From positions 1 through 7,056 of the forward strand of contig DATEZE010000340.1 of assembly GCA_035255845.1 (NCBI GenBank): a DNA stretch of 7,056 nt, read 5' to 3'. How positions within the stretch are numbered: position 1 is the first letter of the stretch; every line of letters starts with the position of its first letter. The translations under genes and the position numbers were made by a program. Origin of the DNA: JALORV01 sp035255845. Its GTDB lineage: Bacteria; Pseudomonadota; Gammaproteobacteria; Burkholderiales; Burkholderiaceae_F. Below the pieces are notes generated by a model. The model was not told the DNA's origin. It did not search any database and saw nothing but the letters and a program-made list of their open reading frames with translations. Shown one piece after another: positions 1 through 6,009 of the stretch.

Positions 1-53
1 TGTCTCACTTGGCCAATGCTGGATCGATCAACGCTCGACGGCACGCGACCGGA

Positions 54-654
54 ATGTCGGAACTGAAACATGCCGAGCGCGCGCGGCTGAACAGACGCTG
101 CGAAGCGTCTTCGGTCACGACCGGATGCGCGAGGCGCGGGAACCGGTAATCGCCAACGTGCTTGCGGGCCGCAACACGCTGGCGATCCTGCCGACGGGCG
201 CCGGCAAGTCCATGTGCTACCAGTTGCCCGCGCGCTCGCCGCCGACCGGCAGCACGCCGGGCTCTACCACGGCCGACCGGCAGCAGGAGGGGTTCATGCG
301 CGCGGACATCCGAGTCATGGTCGCGACCAACGCATTCGGCCTCGGCATCGACAAGCCCGACATCCCTTCGTACTGCATTATCAGCTGCCGCCGGGGCTCA
401 ACGCCTACTATCAGGAAGCTGGGCGCGCGGGGCGTGACGGTGTCACAGCGCGATGCACCTTGATCTACCAGCATTCGGATCAGCGACTGCGCCAGTTTTT
501 GCAGGCTGGCCGATATCCGACCGCTGACGACATCGCGGCGTGCATCGATGCGCTGGCAGCCGCGCAGTCGGCAGTGGTACTGGCGGATCTGCTAGGAACG
601 CGTCGTGACTTCGTTCCTTCGCTCCTCAAGCCGGCGCCCGCGGCCGGACGCTGA
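54..654 (+). pseudogene. Degenerate RecQ-family ATP-dependent DNA helicase
   Basis: RecQ enzymes are 3'-5' DNA helicases used in recombination and repair; this copy is broken. A plausible start at 54 reads MSELKHAERARLN, and the frame beginning near 92 then reads QTLRSVFGHDRMREA, implying one lost base. Walker A (PTGAGKS) and CYQLPA follow, up to about 232. Directly after, a different frame reads VARALAADRQHAGLYHGR, which is motif-IV-like. The roughly 170 residues normally between these, including the DEAH box, are missing. The frame changes again near 270-285 to give RQQEGFMRADIRVMVATNAFG and GIDKPDI (motif V). A one-base loss near 365 moves the motif VI region (YYQEAGRAGRDG) to the third reading. 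The reading stops at 654 after a short tail, with no complete RQC or HRDC domain. Without motifs II-III it cannot be an active helicase. The family is clear; the exact lesion positions are inferred from family consensus. Confidence 0.88.
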
Positions 655-703
655 GGACGCGCCGCGGCACCCGGCTTGCTGCGAACGAAGATCAATCTTC
701 TTC

Positions 704-709
704 GGAGGG
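704..709 (+). promoter_or_regulatory. Shine-Dalgarno site for the acidic protein gene
   Basis: GGAGGG sits 6 nt before the ATG at 716 and directly touches the alternative ATG at 710, so it decides the start in favour of 716. A possible 6-bp hairpin (CGAAGA 686-691 with TCTTCG 699-704, 7-nt loop) ends on its first G. Confidence 0.7.
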
Positions 710-715
710 ATGGCG

Positions 716-1072
716 ATGACGAACCGGAATGCGCGCACACCACCTCATGTGGGTCCAAGCGACAGTACCGACAGCGCCTCGGATCTGATCGGCGCTGACG
801 ACTGGCGCCGCGAGGCCGACCCGCCTGGCATGGGCCCGCGTGGTCTTGAAGCGGAGACCGACGCGGAGGGCACCGGCGAACGCGCATCCGCCGGCAACGA
901 CACTCCCACTGACGGCGCCGACATTGCGCCCGACCGCGTGATCGGACTCGATCTCCCAGTCGTGCCCGACGGTCTCGACCGCGAGGACGCATTGCTGTCC
1001 GACGAGGAACGTGACATCCCGGAGGACGACCGCTCGCCGGGTCGAAGAAAGGGCCCTTCTCTCGGGCGTTAG
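716..1072 (+). CDS. Acidic low-complexity small protein, function unknown
   Basis: This encodes a 118-residue soluble protein with no membrane segment or signal peptide. It is rich in Asp, Glu, Gly, Ser and Pro and is probably largely disordered. Recognisable blocks are GPSDSTDSASD near the start, a central ETDAEGTGERASAG, GADIAPDRVIG, and an acidic LLSDEERDIPEDD before a basic tail (RRKGPSLGR). From memory these blocks resemble a family of short uncharacterised proteobacterial proteins, sometimes given unreliable names such as serine kinase/phosphatase; no catalytic motif for such an activity is visible. The start at 716 is chosen because a GGAGGG at 704-709 lies 6 nt upstream. An in-frame ATG at 710 abuts that site, and an in-frame GTG or TTG extension would run back into the helicase remnant. 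The PRC-barrel gene begins 35 bp downstream, so the two are probably co-transcribed. Function is unknown. Confidence 0.7.
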   Translation: MTNRNARTPPHVGPSDSTDSASDLIGADDWRREADPPGMGPRGLEAETDAEGTGERASAGNDTPTDGADIAPDRVIGLDLPVVPDGLDREDALLSDEERDIPEDDRSPGRRKGPSLGR

Positions 1073-1107
1073 CGAGCGACGCTCCGCAACTGGCAGGAGT
1101 CCGCACG

Positions 1108-1734
1108 ATGCAAGGACATCTGTTGACTGCCCTGATCGCCACGCTGCTGCTCGCGCTGGGCAGCAGCGTTGCGCATTCGCAGACCGCGCGCGAAGGCAGC
1201 GAGGATTCCGGCCCCGCGGCGATCACGACGGCTCCGGCGACGACGCAGCGCCCCGCCGCGCCTGCAACGGCTGCACCATCGCGCGTCGGCGGCGAAGTCG
1301 AGGTAACGAGCTACAAAGGCGTGAAGGACGGGCCCAGCTGGGAACGCGTGCACCGTGCGAGCAAGATCATCGGTACCGACGTGATCAATCGCCAGGGCGA
1401 GAAGATCGGCGACATCGAGGATATCGTGCTAGACAGCAAGGGCTCGATCGCGTACGCCGTGGTGTCGACCGGGGGCTTCCTCGGCATCGGCGATCGTCTC
1501 CACGCCGTGCCATGGCAGTCGCTGCAGACACAGACAGGACGCAACGCCTTCATTCTCGACATCGATCGGGAGCGGCTTAAAAGCGCGCCCGGTTTCGACA
1601 AGAAGAACTGGCCCAATCTTGCCGATGAAAAGTGGAGCAGCGAGAACAGCAGGCACTTCCCGCATGAGCATCCGACGGGAAGCCTGCCGCGCGCCGCCGG
1701 TTCCGGCCCGAGCTCGCCACCAGCGACCAAGTGA
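1108..1734 (+). CDS. Exported PRC-barrel domain protein
   Basis: This is a 208-residue protein. Residues 1-24 form a Sec-type signal peptide: a hydrophobic LLTALIATLLLALGSS core followed by AHS-QT as the likely cleavage site. Residues about 25-65 are an Ala/Pro/Thr-rich linker. Residues about 84-160 match a PRC-barrel: ASKIIGTDVINRQGEKIGDI, then EDIVLDSKGSIAYAVVSTGG, LGIGDRLHAVPW and a closing FILDIDRERLKSAP. The C-terminal tail (about 165-208) is polar and Pro/Ser-rich. PRC-barrels are small beta-barrel modules found in RimM and in photosynthetic reaction-centre H subunits; stand-alone exported versions are common in proteobacteria, often in stress-linked loci, with unknown function. An AGGAG at 1095-1099, 8 nt upstream, supports the start. 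The gene follows the acidic protein gene by 35 bp and converges with the copper-storage gene. Domain call is strong; the role is not known. Confidence 0.92.
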   Translation: MQGHLLTALIATLLLALGSSVAHSQTAREGSEDSGPAAITTAPATTQRPAAPATAAPSRVGGEVEVTSYKGVKDGPSWERVHRASKIIGTDVINRQGEKIGDIEDIVLDSKGSIAYAVVSTGGFLGIGDRLHAVPWQSLQTQTGRNAFILDIDRERLKSAPGFDKKNWPNLADEKWSSENSRHFPHEHPTGSLPRAAGSGPSSPPATK

Positions 1735-1753
1735 CTGGGGATAAAGCCCTACC

Positions 1754-1811
1754 GCGCGCCGAGAACCTCGCGCGCACGACGTCTGGTTGAATTCTTCAAG
1801 CGCCGCGGCGC
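1754..1811. repeat. Inverted repeats between convergent genes
   Basis: The 86-bp gap between the convergent stop codons holds three inverted repeats. GCGCGC-C-GAG pairs with CTCGCGCGC (1754-1775, one bulged C, AAC loop). TTGAA pairs with TTCAA (1787-1799, TTC loop). GCGCCGCGGCGC is a perfect 12-bp palindrome (1800-1811). They might slow or end transcription from both sides, but none is followed by a T-run on either strand, so they are not called as intrinsic terminators. Confidence 0.45.
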
Positions 1812-1820
1812 GCGGGCACT

Positions 1821-2219
1821 TCAGTTCATCGTCTCGGTCGATCGCTCCGAGGCCGCGTCGGAGGGCTCCTCGGTCGCCATCTCAGCGACCATGATGCGGC
1901 ATGTCTGCGCGCAGTGGCGGCACGCGGCGACGCAATCTTCCATGTCGTCCATGGTTGCGCAGTGCTCCGCACACTCCTCGCACACCTGTGCGCATAGGTC
2001 GCACACCGTCGGATACCAGTCGGAGCCAATCGACATCAGCTCCGACGCTGTACGGCAGACGTTGGCGCACGTCAGCAGCATTGCGATGTGCGCTGCTGCG
2101 GCGTGGTCGCCGCCGATCTCAAGGCAGTGCCGAACATGCGCAAGACAGATCTGACTGCAGTCGGCGCATGCCGCAATACATGCTTCGACCGGATCCTGCT
2201 CGACTTCCATGGCTTCCAT
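1821..2219 (-). CDS. Cytosolic four-helix copper-storage-like protein (Csp3/DUF326 type)
   Basis: This is a 132-residue protein with 16 cysteines, at residues 14, 18, 21, 25, 32, 51, 55, 73, 76, 80, 83, 87, 96, 100, 103 and 107. They are spaced mostly three or four residues apart, so they line one face of each helix (for example CIAACADCSQIC and CDLCAQVCEECAEHC). This pattern marks the Csp family, whose four-helix bundles hold many Cu(I) ions inside a tube of thiols. No signal peptide is seen, which fits the cytosolic Csp3 branch rather than the exported Csp1. The C-terminal tail (about 116-132) is acidic and Ser/Thr-rich. The ATG at 2219 has a GGAGG 4 nt upstream (2224-2228 on the + strand); an upstream in-frame start at 2267 would add 16 unlikely residues. 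It is the last gene of the probable antiporter operon, 51 bp after the antiporter stop. Copper as the ligand is inferred from the family. Confidence 0.9.
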   Translation of the reverse strand: MEAMEVEQDPVEACIAACADCSQICLAHVRHCLEIGGDHAAAAHIAMLLTCANVCRTASELMSIGSDWYPTVCDLCAQVCEECAEHCATMDDMEDCVAACRHCAQTCRIMVAEMATEEPSDAASERSTETMN

Positions 2220-2270
2220 CGCTCCTCCGCCCGACAGCGACTGCGCTGCTCTCGGGACAGGCAGCATCGC

Positions 2271-3506
2271 TCATGCCCGTCGACGCTCGTACCACTCCAT
2301 CAACGGCGTGGCGGAAACGCCATGCAGTGTGATCGAGACTGCGATCGTGATCAGCGCCGCGTCCGCCACGAGCGGCGCAATGGCCGCCGGGACGCCATGA
2401 TCGAGGGCATACGCCAGGTAGAAAAGTGAGCCGATTCCGCGGATACCGAACCACGCGATCAGCCGTCGCTGGTGCGATGCGATTCCAGTCGGCGCCGACA
2501 ACAGCACCGCGAGCGGGCGCACCGCCACGAGCAGCACGAGCGCATACAGCACTGCGGACAGTGTTCCTTCGGTTCGACCCAGCAGCATGCCTACCAGCAG
2601 CACCAGCGTGACTTCGCACAGTCGTTCGCTCTGCGCGGTCCATGACACGACACTGGCGCGCAGTCCAGCCGGTGCACCCGCCGCCCGGCCATCGGCAAGC
2701 GCAGAGTCGTGCTGCATCGTCCTGCCGAGCGCAAGCCCGCCGGCGAACACTGCGAGAAAGCCGTAGGTCTGCAGCACGAGCGCCGCGCCGTAGACGAGCG
2801 CGATCATCCCGAGCACGAGAAATTCGACCTCAACGATCGGCCGGCCCGCACCCTGCAGTCTGCGCATCACGTGTGCCACCGCAACGCCGCCGACCCAGCC
2901 CACTGCAAGGCCTCCGGCCGTCGACCAGATCAGATCCACCGCAATCCAGCGTGCGCCATGTGTTCCCAGCGTGTGGGTTCCGAGCAGGCCGAGGGCCAGC
3001 ATCAGCGCCGGAAAGGCGGCACCGTCGTTGAGGCCGCCTTCGGCAGTCAGCGCCAGACGAACTGCATCGCGGTCGCCCGGATCGCGGATCTGCAGTTCCG
3101 ACGCGAGCACCGGGTCGGTGGGTGCGAGTATCGCGGCCAGCAAGAGTGCGGCCGGCCACGGCAGGCCGAGCACCCAATGCGCGGCGGCTGCGGCAAGCAC
3201 GGTCGTGAGCACCATGCCGAGTGTCGCCAGGCGAAGAGGCAGCCACCATGAACGCCAGTGGTTCGGCAGGCGCAGTCGCATTCCCACCGAAAAGAGCGTG
3301 GCCAGCACAGCGACTTCGGCCAGAAGCTCGATGATCGCGGCATCGCCAACGATGTCGACATCGATCCAGCGGGCTCCGCCCGGACCGATCACAAACCCGA
3401 CGGCGAGATAAAGCATCGCCGGTGACAGGGGCAGTCGCCGGACGACGCTGCTGCCGAACGCCATCGCGACCAGCAGTGCGCCCACAAGTAGAAACCACTG
3501 CTGCAC
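2271..3506 (-). CDS. CPA-type cation:proton antiporter (sodium/hydrogen exchanger family)
   Basis: This is a 411-residue, very hydrophobic inner-membrane protein with about 11-13 predicted membrane segments. It should exchange Na+ or K+ for protons across the cytoplasmic membrane. Visible family signatures are LAPTDPVLAS (128-136) in the discontinuous helix, TAEGGLNDGAAFP (154-166) with the Asn160-Asp161 ion-binding pair expected of the electroneutral CPA1/NhaP-like branch, and WFGIRGIGSLFYL (352-364). The length matches a bare membrane domain: there is no C-terminal TrkA-N or TrkA-C regulatory domain as in KefB or NhaP2-like proteins. The start is a GTG at 3506; an in-frame TGA lies four codons upstream, and the next Met (residue 15) would cut into the first membrane segment. 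The ribosome-binding site is weak, so coupling to the DUF2383-like gene 27 bp upstream is possible. Whether Na+ or K+ is the substrate cannot be told. Confidence 0.92.
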   Translation of the reverse strand: MQQWFLLVGALLVAMAFGSSVVRRLPLSPAMLYLAVGFVIGPGGARWIDVDIVGDAAIIELLAEVAVLATLFSVGMRLRLPNHWRSWWLPLRLATLGMVLTTVLAAAAAHWVLGLPWPAALLLAAILAPTDPVLASELQIRDPGDRDAVRLALTAEGGLNDGAAFPALMLALGLLGTHTLGTHGARWIAVDLIWSTAGGLAVGWVGGVAVAHVMRRLQGAGRPIVEVEFLVLGMIALVYGAALVLQTYGFLAVFAGGLALGRTMQHDSALADGRAAGAPAGLRASVVSWTAQSERLCEVTLVLLVGMLLGRTEGTLSAVLYALVLLVAVRPLAVLLSAPTGIASHQRRLIAWFGIRGIGSLFYLAYALDHGVPAAIAPLVADAALITIAVSITLHGVSATPLMEWYERRRA

Positions 3507-3533
3507 GAGGCGGGCTCACAGAACCCGGCGGAC

Positions 3534-3941
3534 TCAGTCCGCCGGGAGCGATCGCAGACGCTCTAGTGCGCTGACACCTTCCTCGATCCAACCGCGGACA
3601 GCATGCTGCAGCTCTGCCGGCAGATCGGCATCGAGCGCGTCCCGAAAGCAGATCAGAGCACTGCACTCGACCGCTTCCCAGACGGATTCGATGTCGGCGA
3701 GTCCCGCCTCACGGTCGATGCTGAGGCTGGCACTGGTGTCTTCCGGCGCGACAGTCGCCCCGCTCGCGCGCAATGTTCGGGCGGCGCCCCGATAACTGAC
3801 CGCGCGGTCCTCAAGCAGTTGCCGGAGGGGCTCGTCGCGCGACTGTGCGGCGAGTTCCGACGCGATGTGATTCGTATCCACGCATGTCGCGAGCAGTTCG
3901 CAGAGCAACGTCTCTGTCGACGTGTCGGTCATGGCGAGCAT
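3534..3941 (-). CDS. Diverged PA2169/DUF2383-family four-helix protein
   Basis: This is a 135-residue, all-helical, soluble protein without signal peptide. It aligns by eye with the neighbouring 150-residue DUF2383 protein: an N-terminal TETLLCELLATC helix, a second helix with LRQLLEDRA, and a C-terminal ALDADLPAELQHAVRGWIEEGVSALERLR matching AALKKDLPPEVENVVRHQ...VKRLRD. DUF2383/PA2169 proteins have a ferritin-like four-helix fold and unknown function. This copy lacks the FGGTP-TGGS-G-HRAW segment and the NHDEVK histidine of its neighbour, so it may have lost a function or gained another. The start at 3941 is chosen for the GGGGGA (3947-3952 on the + strand) 5 nt upstream; longer in-frame starts add an unrelated Arg/Pro-rich stretch. 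A second ATG lies 9 bp inside. It leads the probable operon with the antiporter (27 bp gap). Family assignment rests on paralogy and is moderate. Confidence 0.78.
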   Translation of the reverse strand: MLAMTDTSTETLLCELLATCVDTNHIASELAAQSRDEPLRQLLEDRAVSYRGAARTLRASGATVAPEDTSASLSIDREAGLADIESVWEAVECSALICFRDALDADLPAELQHAVRGWIEEGVSALERLRSLPAD

Positions 3942-3965
3942 GGCGTTCCCCCGAGGTTCGAATTC

Positions 3966-3985
3966 AGTGCTCCTGTCGCAGCACT
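3966..3985 (-). promoter_or_regulatory. Hairpin in the leader of the diverged DUF2383 gene
   Basis: AGTGCT (3966-3971) pairs with AGCACT (3980-3985) across an 8-nt loop. The hairpin ends about 25 nt upstream of the start codon at 3941 and just before the ribosome-binding site. In the transcript the loop and following bases read GCGACAGGAGCAC, which contains an extra AGGAG. This may be chance or a leader structure; no promoter was recognised in the rest of the 228-bp gap. Confidence 0.3.
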
Positions 3986-4169
3986 CTGCATACCCGCCCG
4001 CCCATCGTCGAGCTGGAGTTACACGGTCCGGCGTAAGAACGTTTCCGCGCGATGGCGGCGGCACTGCGCCTACGCTTGAACGCTTCGCGGTGGGACCGCT
4101 ATGTCACCCAAGATCCGGCGCGCGGACCGGGACTTCGGGCCGCGCGCCAATGCGGTGATCAATTTCACT

Positions 4170-4622
4170 TCAGGCAGTCGCTCGCATCGCGTCGCGCAGC
4201 CGCTTCACTTCGTCATGGTTGCGCTGCACGCCCCCAAACTGGTGGCGCACGACGTTTTCGACTTCGGGTGGCAGGTCTTTCTTGAGCGCAGCACGGTAAC
4301 GGGCTACCGCCGAATCCTCACTTCGCTCGCATTCGTTGAGCATAGCCTTGTCGTCATTGAGGGCGACTGTGCCGCGTGCCGCGATCCAGGCGCGATGCAA
4401 GGCACCGCTGATGCTGCCGCCGGTATCCGGTGTGCCACCGAAGCGCGCGACGAGAGCCTGCAGCTCCTGCGCAGCACTCGCGCATTCGCGTGCGCGTCGG
4501 GCAAAGAACTCCTTCAGCTCACCTGAGCGCGCATGCTCGGCGCAAGTCTTGAAACCATATTCGCCATCGTTGCAGGTCTCGACGAGCTCGTTCAGTGTTT
4601 CAGTAACAGTGTTGCGATCCAT
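4170..4622 (-). CDS. PA2169-family four-helix-bundle protein (DUF2383)
   Basis: This is a 150-residue soluble, all-helical protein, the usual length of the PA2169 family. Signatures in order are TVTETLNELVETCNDGEYGF (5-24), TCAEHARSGELKEFFARRA (26-44), ARFGGTPDTGGSISGALHRAW (59-79), NECERSEDSAVARYRAAL (96-113), DLPPEV (116-121) and RNHDEVKRLRD (134-144). The fold is ferritin-like, but no member I know of has an established activity; genes of this type often sit beside stress and envelope genes. The conserved Glu and His residues (Glu98, Glu102, His136) could bind metal, which is inference. The start at 4622 has a GGAG (4628-4631 on the + strand) 5 nt upstream; a longer in-frame start at 4706 would add 28 residues unlike the family. 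It is 228 bp upstream of its diverged paralogue, so it may have its own transcript, and it is divergent from the glycosyltransferase gene. Confidence 0.92.
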   Translation of the reverse strand: MDRNTVTETLNELVETCNDGEYGFKTCAEHARSGELKEFFARRARECASAAQELQALVARFGGTPDTGGSISGALHRAWIAARGTVALNDDKAMLNECERSEDSAVARYRAALKKDLPPEVENVVRHQFGGVQRNHDEVKRLRDAMRATA

Positions 4623-4747
4623 CAGGACTCCGATCGGTTTGAAGTTACGGAAGTGCCGCCTGTCGGGCTCGCGCGTCACCTTGCTGCGTGGACCGACGGA
4701 CGCCACGGCGATCCGACCGGTTTATGTCCCACGCGCGAAGCCGCGCT

Positions 4748-4803
4748 CGTCGCACCGATAGCGACGCGGACATCAAAGCGATCTCCATGGCAGGCACCGT
4801 GCC
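4748..4803. repeat. Operator-like inverted repeats in a divergent promoter region
   Basis: The 214-bp gap between the DUF2383 gene (leftward) and the glycosyltransferase gene (rightward) should hold promoters for both. Two short inverted repeats are visible: CGTCGC-7 nt-GCGACG (4748-4766) and GGCAC-C-GTGCC (4793-4803), the second about 34 bp before the glycosyltransferase start. No convincing sigma-70 -35/-10 pair was found on either strand. Such repeats occur by chance in GC-rich DNA. Confidence 0.3.
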
Positions 4804-4836
4804 CGAGTCCGGCATCGCTCTTGCAATACAAACGCC

Positions 4837-6009
4837 ATGGACGCACCCGAGCATGTGCTGCTCGCCACCCCTTCAAGCAGCGTGCGGGGTGCTCCGCACC
4901 TCGTCGACGCCACGATGTTCTGGAGTTCTGCGGGCGGTGGCGTGGCGCGCTACCTGCGCGACAAGCACCGCTGGGCGCTGCGCGAAGCCGGCTGGCAACA
5001 CACGTGGGTGGTCCCGGGTGCGAGCGAGGCACCCGGCCTCGGCATCGGTGGCGTGCCACTTCCCTTCAGCGGCGGCTACCGCTTTCCCCTGCTGCGGCAA
5101 CGGCACGCACACCTGCTCGCCGCTCTCGAGCCGGACGTAATCGAGGCCGGCGATCCGTACTGCCTTGCGTGGTCGGCACTGGATGCGGCCGCCCGCTGCG
5201 GCAGCGCAGTCGCGACCTTCTGCCATTCGAACCTCGTTGCCGAAGCACAGCGGTGGTTCGGTGGACCCGGCCGCGTCGCCGCACACGCCTACCTTCGCCG
5301 CCTGCTGCGCCGCTTTGATCTCGTGATGGCGGCGAGCCGCTGGATGGTCAACGAGATGCGCGAACTTGGCCTCGACAACGTGGTGCATCAGCCACTCGGT
5401 GTCGACCTCGAACACTTCAATCCGTCACGTCGCAGCGCTCAGTGGCGCCGCGAGCTTGACCTCGCCGACGACGCGATTGTCCTGGCCTACGTCGGTCGTT
5501 TCGCGCCGGAAAAAAACCTCGGTCTGCTGGTCGAGATGGTTGACACGCTTGGCGAGCCATACATGCTGGTGGCACAGGGTGGTGGACCGTGCCCGCCTCG
5601 CGGGAGACGCGTGAAAGTATTGCCCTATTCCGCCGACCCTCGCGGCGTGGCGGTCACGCTCGCCAGCGCCGACGTGTTCGTGCATGCCGGAACGCGCGAG
5701 ACTTTCGGACTTGCCGCGCTGGAGGCGCTGGCCTGCGGCACGCCGGTCGTGCTGCCGGCAAGCGCAGGTTTCCTCGACCTAATCGATGGCCGTGCCGCCA
5801 TAGGCGTCGGCGGCGCGACTGCGGGGCGGCTCGCCGAGGGGGTCCGGGCGCTGCGCGATCAATCGCCGCAAGCACTGCGTCAATATGCACTCAAGGCTGC
5901 CGGCCCGTTCGACCAGCGGCGGACCTTTGGTCGGCAGTTCGAGCGCTATGCAGCGCTGATGCGACGCCGGCCACAGCCTGCCCGGATCGGAGAACTGCGC
6001 CGTGCATGA
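4837..6009 (+). CDS. GT4-family glycosyltransferase
   Basis: This is a 390-residue retaining, GT-B-fold glycosyltransferase that should move a sugar from a nucleotide-sugar donor to a lipid or glycan acceptor at the inner face of the cytoplasmic membrane. The N-terminal acceptor domain opens with the glycine loop SSAGGGVARYL (30-40). Then come ATFCHSN (126-132), AASRWMVNEM (165-174) and PLGVDLEHFNP (186-196), a typical interdomain segment. The donor domain starts at LAYVGRFAPEKNLGLLVE (216-233). The EX7E motif is present as Glu288 to Glu296 in RETFGLAALEALACGTPVV, with Asp281-like ADVFVHAGTRE before it. There is no signal peptide or membrane segment. The start is uncertain: no good ribosome-binding site precedes the ATG at 4837, and family similarity seems to begin near residue 21, so a later start (for example the GTG at 4882) is possible. 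It overlaps the deacetylase gene by 8 bp. Donor and acceptor are not identifiable. Confidence 0.92.
   Translation: MDAPEHVLLATPSSSVRGAPHLVDATMFWSSAGGGVARYLRDKHRWALREAGWQHTWVVPGASEAPGLGIGGVPLPFSGGYRFPLLRQRHAHLLAALEPDVIEAGDPYCLAWSALDAAARCGSAVATFCHSNLVAEAQRWFGGPGRVAAHAYLRRLLRRFDLVMAASRWMVNEMRELGLDNVVHQPLGVDLEHFNPSRRSAQWRRELDLADDAIVLAYVGRFAPEKNLGLLVEMVDTLGEPYMLVAQGGGPCPPRGRRVKVLPYSADPRGVAVTLASADVFVHAGTRETFGLAALEALACGTPVVLPASAGFLDLIDGRAAIGVGGATAGRLAEGVRALRDQSPQALRQYALKAAGPFDQRRTFGRQFERYAALMRRRPQPARIGELRRA

Noticed and set aside
480..1226. A 248-codon open frame on the minus strand
   Set aside because: It is Arg/Pro/Ser-rich, resembles no family, and runs antisense to the helicase remnant, the acidic protein gene and the PRC-barrel start. 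Long antisense open frames are expected in GC-rich DNA.
1011..1580. A 189-codon open frame on the plus strand
   Set aside because: It overlaps the acidic protein and PRC-barrel genes out of frame and is Arg-rich with no motif; the PRC-barrel frame is the coding one.
1754..1775. GC-rich hairpin as a bidirectional terminator between convergent genes
   Set aside because: There is no T-run after it on either strand and the stem has a bulge, so only the inverted repeat is recorded.
2220..2267. Longer start for the copper-storage protein at 2267
   Set aside because: It would add 16 residues unlike the family and lacks a ribosome-binding site, whereas GGAGG precedes the ATG at 2219.
2830..3666. 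A 278-codon open frame on the minus strand
   Set aside because: It is Arg-rich and out of frame with the antiporter, which has clear membrane segments and family motifs.
4533..5318. A 261-codon open frame on the plus strand
   Set aside because: Its product is an Arg/Ala/Pro-rich string without recognisable motifs. It overlaps the DUF2383 start on the other strand and the clearly real glycosyltransferase in another frame.
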